Source: Comamonas terrae | Lineage (GTDB): Bacteria; Pseudomonadota; Gammaproteobacteria; Burkholderiales; Burkholderiaceae_C | Assembly (NCBI RefSeq): GCF_001544075.1 | Contig: NZ_BCNT01000024.1 | Span: 1 to 45,002, forward strand | Direction of reading: 5' to 3' | Length of the DNA: 45,002 nucleotides | Shown: positions 25,086 to 34,560 of the stretch, in pieces | How positions within the stretch are numbered: position 1 is the first letter of the stretch | How the letters are laid out: each line of letters starts with the position of its first letter | Made by a program: the position numbers and the translations under genes | Notes under the pieces: generated by a model | The model's input: the letters and a program-made list of their open reading frames with translations, nothing else | Databases searched by the model: none | Told to the model about the DNA's origin: nothing

Positions 25086-26762
25086 TCAGGCGCCCAGCGC
25101 GGCATGCAGGGCCATGCGCAGGTCGACGCAGCGGTTGAGCTGCGCCAGCACGCGCTCGTCATCCCAGGGACGCAGGCGCGCGCGCTCCAGCCGGGCCTGC
25201 TGCTCGGGCGTGAGCGCAATGCCGCTGGCAGTTGCTGCATCGGGTTCGGCGTCGGCGGCAGCGCTGGCAGCCGGCTTACGCCATAGCAGGGCAAATCGCG
25301 GCAATACCCCGGCATGCAGCCGTCGCGCGCAGGCCAGCAGGGCCTGGTCGGCCTGCCAGCTGTGCCAGCTGCCGGTGACCTGCTTGCCGCCCAGCGCCTT
25401 GTCGAGCTCCTCCATGAGCCGCTCGGACAGGGCCTGGGAAAATTCGCCAACGGGCGGCATGCCGCTTTCGATGGCGTTGATGCGGTCGATCAGCGTGCCC
25501 CTGGCTTGCTGCAGCTGCGCCAGCCAGTGCGCCTCGCGCTGCTCCTGGCCGAGCCGGTCGAGCAGCGCAGGCAGCAGCGACTCGGCCCGCGCATCGCGCT
25601 CCAGGGTCTGCAGCAGCGCAATCCAGCGCACGTCATGCTGGTCGCGCAAGGCGGCCAGCCAGCCTTGGCGCAGCGCCGTCTTCCAGTCGCTGCGGCGGCT
25701 CCACTCCCACAGCTGCTCGGGCGCCATGGCCAGCGTGCCGGTCCAGAAGTCGAGCGGAGCCAGCTCCACCATCTGCTGCAGCCACCAGGCCCTGACGCCC
25801 TTGATGTACGGCGGCGGCTGCAACGCGATGCCGTCGCGCTCCCAGTCCTTGCAACCCTCCTCGGGCGGCTCGATCTGCCATTCGCCCCTGGCGTCGCGGC
25901 TCAGCATGGCCTGCAGCCAGCCGGTGATGCGCTGGCTGTGCGCGCTTTGCGGCAGGCGCGACAGCAGGCGGGCCGCGTTTTCGCGCACCTCCTTGCTGCG
26001 GTCGCCCAGCAGCTTTTCCAGCAGCGGCTCGTCGTCCAGGGAAAGGCCGCTCTCCAGCACCATGACCATGGGCGCGCGCTCCTTGGCGCTCAATTCCTTC
26101 AGGCTGGCTTCCAGCCGCGCGCGGGCCTTGGCCGGGTCGGCCGTGCGCTCGCCATGCAGCAGCGCAACGCGCTGGTCGATGGAGCCCTCCTGCCAGATCT
26201 GTTCGGGATCGGCCGTTTCCTGCACGCCGCTGGCATAGCTCCATTGCGGATTGAGCGCCGCCAGCCAGCGCCCGCGCTCGCCCAGCACCGGCGTGAGCCA
26301 ATGGCGCAGCGCAGCGGACTGGCGTCCCAGCTCCAGCGCCTGCACCAGCAGGCCATGGGGCAGGCGCCGCCCGCCCTCGTCCAGCGCCGCGAACATGGGG
26401 GCCAGCAGTTCCTGCGGGCCTTCCCGCAGCACTTCGCCCATGAGTTGCAGCAGGCGTGCGCCGTGCAGCGCCGGTCGCGTTTCGGCCGCAGCCGGCGCCA
26501 GGGGCTGCAGGGCAAGGCCCGGGCCCGGACTCCAGCCGGCGCGCTCCAGCACGGCAGCCACGCCGCTGGCACGCAGCAACTGCCGTGCGGCAGCCTGTCC
26601 TGCATCGGTACCGGCAGAGGCAGCCAGTACCGCCTGCAGCGCCTGCTGGCTGGCCGGCAGCGTGCGGTCCGCCGCCTGTGCCAAGCGGGACGGCACGGGC
26701 AGGCGCTCCGCGCCCACCATGGCCGACTGCTGCAATGCAGCCCAGATTTGTGCATTGCTCAT
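25086..26762 (-). CDS. DUF5691 family HEAT-like protein of the MoxR cassette
   Basis: 558 aa, no signal or membrane segment. Almost entirely helical. The middle part contains HEAT-like units such as APMVMVLESGLSLDDEPLLEKLLGDRSKEVRENAARLLSRLP (about 230-275), suggesting a protein-binding scaffold. GAERLPVPSR near the N-terminus and the PPYIKGVRAWWLQQMVELAPLDFW block are typical of the DUF5691 family, which is known only from neighbourhoods like this. Its ATG overlaps the stop of the SWIM gene by 4 bp (ATGA). Function unknown; by context an adaptor or substrate receptor for the AAA+/VWA machine. Confidence 0.8.
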   Translation of the reverse strand: MSNAQIWAALQQSAMVGAERLPVPSRLAQAADRTLPASQQALQAVLAASAGTDAGQAAARQLLRASGVAAVLERAGWSPGPGLALQPLAPAAAETRPALHGARLLQLMGEVLREGPQELLAPMFAALDEGGRRLPHGLLVQALELGRQSAALRHWLTPVLGERGRWLAALNPQWSYASGVQETADPEQIWQEGSIDQRVALLHGERTADPAKARARLEASLKELSAKERAPMVMVLESGLSLDDEPLLEKLLGDRSKEVRENAARLLSRLPQSAHSQRITGWLQAMLSRDARGEWQIEPPEEGCKDWERDGIALQPPPYIKGVRAWWLQQMVELAPLDFWTGTLAMAPEQLWEWSRRSDWKTALRQGWLAALRDQHDVRWIALLQTLERDARAESLLPALLDRLGQEQREAHWLAQLQQARGTLIDRINAIESGMPPVGEFSQALSERLMEELDKALGGKQVTGSWHSWQADQALLACARRLHAGVLPRFALLWRKPAASAAADAEPDAATASGIALTPEQQARLERARLRPWDDERVLAQLNRCVDLRMALHAALGA

Positions 26763-28180
26763 ACGGTCTCGCTCCGGTGATGCCAGATGGATTGCATGGC
26801 GCCTTCCGCATCGGCCTGCCAGGCGCCGAGAAGCCGCCAGCATCCGACATGGCCGCGCCCCGGCTCCCATTCGCCAAACAGCAGCATGGGCGCGCCGCCG
26901 GTCAGCGCCAGCAGGTGCCAGGCCTCGTCGTCGGCGATCAGGGCGGGCACCTGGCCCGGCGCGCCACCATCCACGCCGGGCCAGACAGCCCACCACTGTC
27001 CCTCGGCATGCTGCAGGCCGGCACCGTCGCACCACAGCGGCTGGGCCGCCTGCAGCGGATTGGCCGCCACGCGCCGGGCAAGATCGTCCAGGGGCCTGGC
27101 CGCCACTGCCGCCGTCAGCGCCCTGGCGCCCTGCTCCACCAGGGCGCCGGCATTGCTGCCGGCCAGCAGCGCGCGCAGCGGCGCCCGGCCGGGATAGAAG
27201 TGCAGCGCACAACGATAGACACGGCCCGGCAGCCAGGCCGTCTCAAAGCCGCGCCCGCCCTGGGAATAGTCGAGCACCAGCGCTGCACGGCCGCTTTGCA
27301 GGCCCTGCAGCCATACCCGCCGCTCCGTCAGCCGGCCTTCGCGCTCCACCATGCGCAGGCCCGCCACATGCCATTCGTCGGCCAAAGGCTCGGCCAGGGC
27401 CTGCACCTCGGCCTTGTCCGGAGACCAGCCCAGCGCCGCCATCACGTCGGCCTTGACGGGTGCGGACAGCGCTTCGCGGCGCTGCACGGCATCGACCAGC
27501 AACTGCCAGTGGCCCAGGTGCGCCAGCAGATCGCGCGGCCAGCCCGGGTGGCTGTCGACCAGTTCCCAGGCATCCCTGATGCGTGCCGACATACCGGCGG
27601 CCTGCGCATCCACCATGCGGGCGGCCATGTTGTTCCAGCGGGTGCGGGCCTGGCTGTCGGCAGCCAGATTGGCCAGGCCGCTGCGCACCATGTCCTGCAT
27701 CCACAGCGACAGCTCCTGCATGCCTGCGGCCACCTTCTCCCAGCGCCGGTCTTCGCGCCGGGCCTGCTGCCTGGCTGCGGCTTCGGGGTCGGCCGGCGCC
27801 GCTGCGGCAGCGGCGGCCCGGGCCTCCTTTTTTTCCGCCTTGTCCTGGCGGCTGCCCAGCCAGCTGTTCACCCACTCGGGCGGCTCGCCCCCTTCGGCCA
27901 CCTGCCCGGCCGCGCGCAGCAGCATCAGCGCCAGGCCATGCTTGCAGGGGAACTTGCGGCTGGGGCACGAGCACTTGAAGGCAGGCCCGCTCAGGTCCAC
28001 CTGGGTCTGGTAGGGCTTGCTGCCGCTGCCCTGGCATTCGCCCCAGACCGCGGCTTCGTTGCTGCCCGTGCTGGGCCACTTGCCGATGGACTGCAGGCCT
28101 TTGGCCGCCTTGCTGGATGCGGCGTCCGGCGACAAGGCCAGGACCTGCTCTTCAGTTGCTAACACACGCGACAAAGACAT
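26759..28180 (-). CDS. SWIM zinc-finger protein of the MoxR cassette
   Basis: 473 aa. The SWIM finger CxCx6CxH is complete: C70, C72, C79 and H81 in KCSCPSRKFPCKHGLAL. SWIM fingers bind zinc and then DNA or protein. An Ala/Glu/Lys-rich linker with coiled-coil character follows (about 110-150, DKAEKKEARAAAAAAAP). The rest is a large domain without a recognised motif, ending in WHHRSETV. First gene of the five-gene block, and its stop overlaps the DUF5691 start by 4 bp. The position suggests that it gives the AAA+/VWA machine its target recognition, but this is inference. Confidence 0.85.
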   Translation of the reverse strand: MSLSRVLATEEQVLALSPDAASSKAAKGLQSIGKWPSTGSNEAAVWGECQGSGSKPYQTQVDLSGPAFKCSCPSRKFPCKHGLALMLLRAAGQVAEGGEPPEWVNSWLGSRQDKAEKKEARAAAAAAAPADPEAAARQQARREDRRWEKVAAGMQELSLWMQDMVRSGLANLAADSQARTRWNNMAARMVDAQAAGMSARIRDAWELVDSHPGWPRDLLAHLGHWQLLVDAVQRREALSAPVKADVMAALGWSPDKAEVQALAEPLADEWHVAGLRMVEREGRLTERRVWLQGLQSGRAALVLDYSQGGRGFETAWLPGRVYRCALHFYPGRAPLRALLAGSNAGALVEQGARALTAAVAARPLDDLARRVAANPLQAAQPLWCDGAGLQHAEGQWWAVWPGVDGGAPGQVPALIADDEAWHLLALTGGAPMLLFGEWEPGRGHVGCWRLLGAWQADAEGAMQSIWHHRSETV

Positions 28181-28366
28181 CCCCTGTTGACGACGCTATC
28201 CATCGATACGGTCCGGGCCGCAACTGCAATCCGCACGGCCATGGCATTCAGTGAAAGATATAAAAATAATAGCGCACGGCTGCTCCCGCCGCCGCGCGCC
28301 GGTACAGGCAATCGTAAAAAATCGCCATCGGGCCGCCGTCGCGCGGCGGCCCGCACGCCAGCCGGC

Positions 28367-29254
28367 CTATCCGCGCACGGCCCGCAGGAAGCGAAAGCCG
28401 CCGCCCGCCGTCTGCAGGCCGTCACGGCGGCGGTGGAAATAGCGGGCATTGATCTGCGCGGCCCCCAGGTCCTCCTGCACGGACCAGCCCAGCGCCCGCA
28501 GCTGCGCATGCAGGATCTTGGGCTCGTAATCGCTGAGCCAGGGCTCGCCCATGGCGGCGAATGCCTTGGCCGAATGCTCGGCCATGATGCGCTCCAGCGG
28601 TTCCAGCAGATGGTTGCTGACGCGGTAGTCCAGCACCAGCACGCTGCCCGGCGCCATCTGCGCGGCGTCGCGCAGCACGGCCTGCACGGCCGCCGGCGCG
28701 AGATACGGCGTGACGCCAAGCCATGCAATGCAGGCGGGCCGGCGCGGGTCGAAGCCGGACGGTGCCAGCGCATCGGCCAGCCGCTGGCGAGACAGGTCCG
28801 CCGCCACCCAGTGCGGCGCCCGTGCGGCCAGCGCAGCCGGCAGGGCCTGCACGCGCGCGCGCTTTTCCTGCTGTACGGCAGGCTGGTCCACCTCGTAAAC
28901 CGCCAGCTGCCCGGGCCAGGGGTTGCGCAGCGCCAGCGTATCCCAGCCGGCACCGAGGACGACATACTGGCGCACCCCCTGGGCCACGGCCTCCTGCAGC
29001 GCATCCTCGGCATAGCGGCTGCGTGCCACGATGCCCGCGCGCATGGTGCGGCTCATGGGGTCGTTGAGAACGAACGGATCCTCGCGCAGTGCCTGGGCCA
29101 TTCCCGGCTCCAGGATGTCCAGCGCATGGGGATCGCGGAACACGACGGGCTCGTCGAGCAGGCCGTGCACGGCGCGCAGCATGGCCATGCGCAGCGCCGA
29201 CGGACTGGTACCTGGCCGCGGCATGGCGGGAGAGGTCGGGGAAGTGTGTTGCAT
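28367..29254 (-). CDS. Class I SAM-dependent methyltransferase (LCMT/TIGR00027 type)
   Basis: 295 aa. Belongs to the leucine-carboxyl-methyltransferase-like group of small-molecule O-methyltransferases. SAM motif VVLGAGWDTLALR (98-110), the acidic ribose-binding strand VYEVDQPAVQQEKR, WVAADLSRQRLADAL, and the family signature CIAWLGVTPYLAPAAV. The ATG at 29254 has AAGGAG 6 nt upstream. It lies 55 bp downstream of a MerR-family regulator on the same strand. A MerR-type promoter/operator lies between them (29283-29313), so it is probably controlled by that regulator. Substrate unknown. Confidence 0.88.
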   Translation of the reverse strand: MQHTSPTSPAMPRPGTSPSALRMAMLRAVHGLLDEPVVFRDPHALDILEPGMAQALREDPFVLNDPMSRTMRAGIVARSRYAEDALQEAVAQGVRQYVVLGAGWDTLALRNPWPGQLAVYEVDQPAVQQEKRARVQALPAALAARAPHWVAADLSRQRLADALAPSGFDPRRPACIAWLGVTPYLAPAAVQAVLRDAAQMAPGSVLVLDYRVSNHLLEPLERIMAEHSAKAFAAMGEPWLSDYEPKILHAQLRALGWSVQEDLGAAQINARYFHRRRDGLQTAGGGFRFLRAVRG

Positions 29255-29282
29255 GTGGAACTCCTTTGAAACAGAAGTCCGC

Positions 29283-29313
29283 ACTGTCGGGCCTGACGCG
29301 ACGTGAGGGTCAA
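29283..29313 (-). promoter_or_regulatory. MerR/TipA-type promoter and operator ahead of the methyltransferase gene
   Basis: On the minus strand TTGACC (29313-29308) and GACAGT (29288-29283) are separated by 19 bp, the long spacer typical of MerR-activated promoters. The spacer contains the near-perfect dyad CCTCACG-TCG-CGTCAGG (29308-29292). The well-known tipA promoter has a very similar dyad. The -35 element overlaps the stop codon of the merR-type gene. Confidence 0.65.
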
Positions 29314-30335
29314 GCCTCCGATGGCTCACTGGCTTCGCGGATGCGCTGCACAAGTGCACGCATAGCGGGAGTGACCGGGTGGCCGTGCTGCAGCAGGGGT
29401 TCGCTGGCATAGGCGCGGGCAATGGCGACCTGCAGCGCCGCATCCTGCCGGGCCATGCGCGCCAGCAGCGCATCCCACTGCGCCAGCAGGCGCCGCGCCT
29501 CGGGCGTTTGCACGCCGGTACCCTGCTCCAGCAGGCGCTGCGCCAGGACGGCCCATTGCTGCCAACGCGAGGCAAGCCCTGCATCCAGGCGCATCAGCTG
29601 GTCGGCATCCACATGGCGCTGCAGGGCGGCCATGCGCAGCGCAATGGCCTGTCCTATGTACTGCAGCGTGGCCGGGGCAATGCCCTGGTGGCGTGCCGTT
29701 TCGGGAGCCTGCTCGTGCATGCGCGCCCAGCGCAGCGCCAGGGCCAGGTTGCCGTGCATGAGCCGCATGGACTGGTCCATCCACTGCTGGGCCAGGCGCT
29801 GCAGCTGCGGCGCATCGGCCGGCACCAGCGCCAGGCGCAGGGCCTCGACCTGTTCGATCAGCGGCAGCCATTGCGCGCGCAGCTGCTGCCAGCGCCGCAG
29901 CACGGAGCGCAGCTCGCGCGCGGAGAAATGGGCGCTGAAGGCCGGCAGCAACTGCAGCAGCTGCCGCCAGGGCGACTCGTCTGCGCCGCCGCCGGCCTCG
30001 TCCAGCGCAACGGTCTGCAGCAGCAGCGACAGCTGCTCGCGCACCTGCCGGCTGCGCGCGATGGCTGCGTCAACCTCGCGCAGCTGGGCTTCGATCTGCG
30101 CGCGGGCAACACGATCCGGCGCCGGCCCGGCCAGCATCTGGGCAATGCGCGCAAGGCCAAAGCCCAGGTCACGCAGCGCCTGCACGCTCTGCAGGCGCCG
30201 CACGTCGGCGGGAGCATAGAGGCGGTAGCCGGCTTCGGAGCGGGCGGACGGCACAACCAGGCCAATCTGGTCATAGTGGTGCAAGGTGCGCACCGTCAGC
30301 CCTGTCTGCCGGGCCAGCTCACCGACCTTCAGCAC
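29310..30335 (-). CDS. MerR family transcriptional regulator
   Basis: 341 aa. The N-terminal winged-helix (about 1-70) is classic MerR: MLKVGELARQTGLTVRTLHHYDQIGLVVPSARSEAGYRLYAPADVRRLQ. A coiled-coil dimerisation helix follows (about 78-112). The C-terminal 220 residues are helical and Trp/Arg-rich, resembling the drug-binding TipAS-type effector domains in length, not a metal-binding loop: no Cys cluster is present. Probably an activator that senses a small organic molecule. The gene runs directly into a MerR-type promoter that serves the methyltransferase gene, so that gene is its likely target. It starts 22 bp after the purL stop codon. Confidence 0.88.
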   Translation of the reverse strand: MLKVGELARQTGLTVRTLHHYDQIGLVVPSARSEAGYRLYAPADVRRLQSVQALRDLGFGLARIAQMLAGPAPDRVARAQIEAQLREVDAAIARSRQVREQLSLLLQTVALDEAGGGADESPWRQLLQLLPAFSAHFSARELRSVLRRWQQLRAQWLPLIEQVEALRLALVPADAPQLQRLAQQWMDQSMRLMHGNLALALRWARMHEQAPETARHQGIAPATLQYIGQAIALRMAALQRHVDADQLMRLDAGLASRWQQWAVLAQRLLEQGTGVQTPEARRLLAQWDALLARMARQDAALQVAIARAYASEPLLQHGHPVTPAMRALVQRIREASEPSEA

Positions 30336-30357
30336 GCTGCCTCACGCCGGACACCGT

Positions 30358-33300
30358 TTACCCCAGCCACTTGCGCGCATTGCGCCAGACGCGCATCCAG
30401 GGGCTGAATTCGGATGGATCGCCCGAAGTCCAGCTCATCTGCACGTTGCGGAACACGCGCTCGGGGTGGGGCATCATGGCCGTGAAGCGGCCGTCGGCCG
30501 TGGTCACCGCGGTCAGGCCGCCGGCCGAGCCGTTCGGGTTGAACGGGTACTGCTCGGTGGGCTGGCCGTGGTTGTCCACATAGCGCATGGCCGGGATCAC
30601 CTGCTGGGCATTGCCGCGGAAGCGGAAGTTGGCATAGCCCTCGCCGTGCGCCACGGCGATCGGCAGGCGGCTGCCGGCCATGTCCTGCAGGAAGATGGAG
30701 GGCGACTCCAGCACCTCGACCATGGACAGGCGCGCCTCGAAGCGGTTGCTCTGGTTCTGCGTGAAGCGCGGCCAGTCCTGCGCGCCCGGGATGATGTCGG
30801 CCAGCTCGGCGAACATCTGGCAGCCGTTGCACACGCCCAGGCCGATGGTGTCGCTGCGGCCGAAGAACTGCTGGAACTGCTCGGACAGGCGCTCGTTGAA
30901 GGTGATGGAGCGCGCCCAGCCGATGCCGGCGCCCAGCGTGTCGCCGTAGCTGAAGCCGCCGCAGGCCACGACGCCCGCGAAGTCCGAAAGCCGCGCGCGG
31001 CCGGTCTGCAGGTCGGTCATGTGCACGTCCACGGCGTCGAAGCCCGCTTCGGCAAAAGCGTAGGCCATCTCGACATGCGAGTTCACGCCCTGCTCGCGCA
31101 GCACGGCCACGCGGGGCTTGGCGGCCAGGTTCAGGAACGGCGCTGCCACGTTGTCCTGCGGATCGAACGTCAGGTGCACATGCATGCCGGGATCTCCGGG
31201 ATCGCCGGCGGCGGCGTGCTCGCTGTCGGCGCAGGCCGGGTTGTCGCGCTGCTGGGCGATCTTCCAGCTCACGGCATCCCAGACCTGGTGCAGGTCGGAG
31301 AGCTTGGCGCCGAACACCGGCTTGGCATCGCGCCAGACCTGCAGCTCGCCCTTGCCCGCATCGATGGCGGAGGCTGCCGGCCGGGTCTTTCCGATGATGT
31401 GGCTGCACTGGATCAGGCCATGCTCGCGCAGGGTCTGCAGCACCTCGGCACGGTCGGCCGTGCGGATCTGCAGCACCGCGCCCAGCTCCTCGTTGAACAG
31501 CGCGCGCAGCGTCATTTCCTCGCGGCGGCCCGAGACCTGGGCGCTCCAGTTCTTGCCCTCGCCGCTGTCCATGCGGCTGTCGCTGATACCGTCGCCCTCG
31601 GTGACCAGCATGTCCACGTTCAGCGCCACGCCCACATGGCCGGCAAAGGCCATTTCGGCCACCGTGGCCAGCAGGCCGCCGTCGCCCCTGTCGTGGTAGG
31701 CCAGGATCTGGCCCTTGGCGCGCAGCGCGTTCACGGCGTCGACCAGTGCGACCAGGTCCTGGGCGTCGTCCAGGTCGGGCGTCTCGTTGCCACTCTGGCC
31801 CAGCACCTGGCCCAGGATGGAACCGCCCATGCGCATCTTGCCGCGGCCCAGGTCCACCAGCACCAGCGTGCTGTCTTCTTCCTGGGCATCGAGCTGCGGC
31901 GTGAGCGTGCCGCGCACGTCGTCGATGCTGGCGAAGCCGGTGATGATCAGGCTCACGGGCGAGGTAACCTTCTTCACCGCACCGTTCTCGCTCCACTGCG
32001 TGCGCATGGAGAGCGAATCCTTGCCCACGGGGATGGAGATGTTCAGCGCGGGGCACAGCTCCATGCCCACGGCCTTCACGGTCTCGTACAGAGCCGCGTC
32101 CTCGCCGGGCTCGCCGCAGGCCGCCATCCAGTTGGCCGACATCTTGACCCTGGACAGCTCGATGGGCGCGGCCAGCATGTTGGTGATGGCCTCGGCCACC
32201 GCCATGCGGCCCGAGGCCGGGGCATTGATGGCCGCCAGCGGCGTGCGCTCGCCCATGGCCATGGCCTCGCCCTTGAAACCCTGGTAGTCGGCCAGGGTCA
32301 CGGCCACGTCGGCCACCGGCACCTGCCAGGGACCCACCATCTGGTCGCGGTGCGTGAGGCCGCCCACGGCACGGTCGCCGATGGTGATCAGGAAGCGCTT
32401 GGACGCCACCGTCGGGTGGGCCAGCACATCGATCACGGCCTTTTCCAGCGGCACGCCGGTCAGGTCGATGGCGGGCAGCTCGCGCGTGACGGTAGCCACA
32501 TCCCTGTGCATCTTGGGCGGCTTGCCCAGCAGCACATCCATGGGCATGTCCACGGGGAATTTCTGGTCGCCGGCGGCGACTGCCGTGTCTTCCAGCACCA
32601 GCTGGCGCTCGCCGGTGGCCGTGCCGATCACGGCGAACGGGCAGCGCTCGCGCTCGCAGAAGGCCGTGAACTGCGCCAGCGACTCGGGCGCGATGGCCAG
32701 CACATAGCGCTCCTGCGATTCGTTGGACCAGATTTCCTTGGGCGCCAGGCCCGATTCCTCGAGCTGGATGGCACGCAGGTCGAAGCGCGCGCCGCGGCCC
32801 GCGTCATTGGTCAGCTCGGGGAAGGCATTGGACAGGCCGCCGGCGCCCACGTCGTGGATGGCCAGGATGGGGTTGTCCGCGCCCTGCTGCCAGCAGTGGT
32901 TGATGACTTCCTGCGCGCGGCGCTCGATCTCGGGGTTGCCGCGCTGCACCGAGTCGAAGTCCAGTTCGGCCGCGTTGGTGCCGCTGGCCATGGAGCTGGC
33001 CGCGCCGCCGCCCATGCCGATGCGCATGCCGGGGCCGCCCAGCTGGATCAGCAGCGTACCCGCCGGGAACTCGATCTTCTTGGTCAGCTCGGCATCGATC
33101 ACGCCCAGGCCGCCGGCGATCATGATGGGCTTGTGGTAGCCGCGCATGACCTCGCCCACCTGCTGCTCGTACTCGCGGAAGTAGCCGGTCAGGTTGGGGC
33201 GACCGAATTCGTTGTTGAACGCGGCGCCGCCCAGCGGGCCTTCGATCATGATCTGCAGCGGGCTGGCGATGTGCTCGGGCTTGCCTACCTCGCTGCCCCA

Positions 33301-34380
33301 GAGCTTGGAGACGGTGAAGCCCGTCAGGCCCGCCTTGGGCTTGGAGCCGCGGCCGGTTGCACCTTCGTCGCGGATCTCGCCGCCCGCGCCGGTGGATGCA
33401 CCGGGGAAGGGGGAGATGGCCGTCGGGTGGTTGTGCGTCTCCACCTTCATCAGCACATGGTTGGTGGCGCTTGATTTTTGATAGCTGGGTGCGCTTGCCG
33501 CACCTTCCTTGGCATCGAATTTGGCCACAAAACGCTCGACCGCATGGCCTTCCATGATCGAGGCATTGTCGGCATAGGCCACGATGGTGTGCTGGGGCGA
33601 GAGCTGCTCGGTGTTGCGGATCATGCCGAACAGCGACTTCTCCTGCGCCACGCCGTCGATGGTGAAGCTGGCATTGAAGATCTTGTGGCGGCAGTGCTCG
33701 GAGTTCGCCTGCGCGAACATCATCAGCTCCACGTCCGTGGGGTTGCGCTTGAGGCCGTTGAAGGCATTGACCAGGTACTCGATCTCGTCGTCGGCCAGGG
33801 CCAGGCCCCACTGCCTGTTGGCGGCTTCGAGCGCGGCGCGGCCGCCGCCGAGCACATCGACGAACTCCATGGGCTGGGCCTGCAGCGTGGAAAACAGCTT
33901 TTGCGCCTCGTCGCGCGTGGCGAAGACCGATTCGGTCATGCGGTCGTGCAGCAGCGCGGCGATCTGGGCGGTCTGCCCGGCGCTCAGCTCGGGCGCGCCG
34001 CCCAAAACATTGCCGAGAAGGCCGCTCTTCAGGCTGACGCGGTATTCGGTGATGCGCTCGACGCGGAAGACCTGGAGGCCGCAGTTGCGCGCGATGTCGG
34101 TGGCCTTGGAAGCCCAGGGCGAGATCGTGCCCAGGCGCGGCGTGACGACAAAGGCCACGCCTTCGCTGCTGCCTTCGTAGGGGTCCCCATAAGTCAAGAG
34201 CGCCGACAGGCGCTCTTGGAGTGCGGGCGCGGCTGCGCCTTCGGTGGCCACGAGATGCACGAAGCGCGCGGACACGCCGGTGATCTTGGGGTGGATGGCG
34301 ACCAGATCGGTCAGAAGCTGTTGGGCGCGGAACGAGCTCAGGGCGTTTCCACCCTCAAACTGTGTCAGATGCAATGTCAC
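30358..34380 (-). CDS. purL: Phosphoribosylformylglycinamidine synthase, single-chain
   Basis: 1340 aa, the long proteobacterial PurL (E. coli 1295 aa). Converts FGAR plus glutamine and ATP to FGAM, step 4 of purine synthesis. N-terminal PurS-like part about 1-150. The FGAM synthase ATP-binding core has [21 protein letters not shown] and [13 protein letters not shown] (about 300-345). The C-terminal glutaminase has nucleophile C1140 in [14 protein letters not shown] and His in [10 protein letters not shown]. The start is GTG at 34380 ([14 protein letters not shown] matches family N-termini). A 13-residue segment around [13 protein letters not shown] (near 298) sits where homologues differ and is encoded by a repeat-like sequence. 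A hairpin lies 33 bp upstream. Confidence 0.95.
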   Translation of the reverse strand: MTLHLTQFEGGNALSSFRAQQLLTDLVAIHPKITGVSARFVHLVATEGAAAPALQERLSALLTYGDPYEGSSEGVAFVVTPRLGTISPWASKATDIARNCGLQVFRVERITEYRVSLKSGLLGNVLGGAPELSAGQTAQIAALLHDRMTESVFATRDEAQKLFSTLQAQPMEFVDVLGGGRAALEAANRQWGLALADDEIEYLVNAFNGLKRNPTDVELMMFAQANSEHCRHKIFNASFTIDGVAQEKSLFGMIRNTEQLSPQHTIVAYADNASIMEGHAVERFVAKFDAKEGAASAPSYQKSSATNHVLMKVETHNHPTAISPFPGASTGAGGEIRDEGATGRGSKPKAGLTGFTVSKLWGSEVGKPEHIASPLQIMIEGPLGGAAFNNEFGRPNLTGYFREYEQQVGEVMRGYHKPIMIAGGLGVIDAELTKKIEFPAGTLLIQLGGPGMRIGMGGGAASSMASGTNAAELDFDSVQRGNPEIERRAQEVINHCWQQGADNPILAIHDVGAGGLSNAFPELTNDAGRGARFDLRAIQLEESGLAPKEIWSNESQERYVLAIAPESLAQFTAFCERERCPFAVIGTATGERQLVLEDTAVAAGDQKFPVDMPMDVLLGKPPKMHRDVATVTRELPAIDLTGVPLEKAVIDVLAHPTVASKRFLITIGDRAVGGLTHRDQMVGPWQVPVADVAVTLADYQGFKGEAMAMGERTPLAAINAPASGRMAVAEAITNMLAAPIELSRVKMSANWMAACGEPGEDAALYETVKAVGMELCPALNISIPVGKDSLSMRTQWSENGAVKKVTSPVSLIITGFASIDDVRGTLTPQLDAQEEDSTLVLVDLGRGKMRMGGSILGQVLGQSGNETPDLDDAQDLVALVDAVNALRAKGQILAYHDRGDGGLLATVAEMAFAGHVGVALNVDMLVTEGDGISDSRMDSGEGKNWSAQVSGRREEMTLRALFNEELGAVLQIRTADRAEVLQTLREHGLIQCSHIIGKTRPAASAIDAGKGELQVWRDAKPVFGAKLSDLHQVWDAVSWKIAQQRDNPACADSEHAAAGDPGDPGMHVHLTFDPQDNVAAPFLNLAAKPRVAVLREQGVNSHVEMAYAFAEAGFDAVDVHMTDLQTGRARLSDFAGVVACGGFSYGDTLGAGIGWARSITFNERLSEQFQQFFGRSDTIGLGVCNGCQMFAELADIIPGAQDWPRFTQNQSNRFEARLSMVEVLESPSIFLQDMAGSRLPIAVAHGEGYANFRFRGNAQQVIPAMRYVDNHGQPTEQYPFNPNGSAGGLTAVTTADGRFTAMMPHPERVFRNVQMSWTSGDPSEFSPWMRVWRNARKWLG

Positions 34381-34409
34381 GTGGCGGCCTGTTTATGTGA
34401 AGGCTTGTG

Positions 34410-34456
34410 AAAAGCGCCCAGGCCCTGTCTTTCCAGAAAGACAAAGCCAAGGCGCT
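34410..34456 (-). terminator. Stem-loop between the GGDEF gene and purL (terminator or leader hairpin)
   Basis: Nested dyad: AGCGCC/GGCGCT at the base (34413-34418 with 34451-34456), GGC/GCC inside, and an 8-bp top stem TGTCTTTC/GAAAGACA with a 2-nt centre (34426-34443). On the minus strand it is followed by TTTT. It could end the GGDEF transcript, or act as a leader hairpin of purL, whose GTG starts 30 bp further on. Confidence 0.6.
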
Positions 34457-34560
34457 GAATCGGTGAGCCCTGCATTCTACCAAGCCGGGCCATCCCTCCA
34501 CCCTGCCCGGACCGCCGCGCTGCAGGGTCAAGGGATTTGCGCCGGGCCGTCCCGGCCGCC

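Noticed and set aside
30286..33474. Plus-strand open frame of 1062 aa opposite purL
   Set aside because: Antisense shadow of purL with a His/Ala/Gly-rich composition and no recognisable domain.
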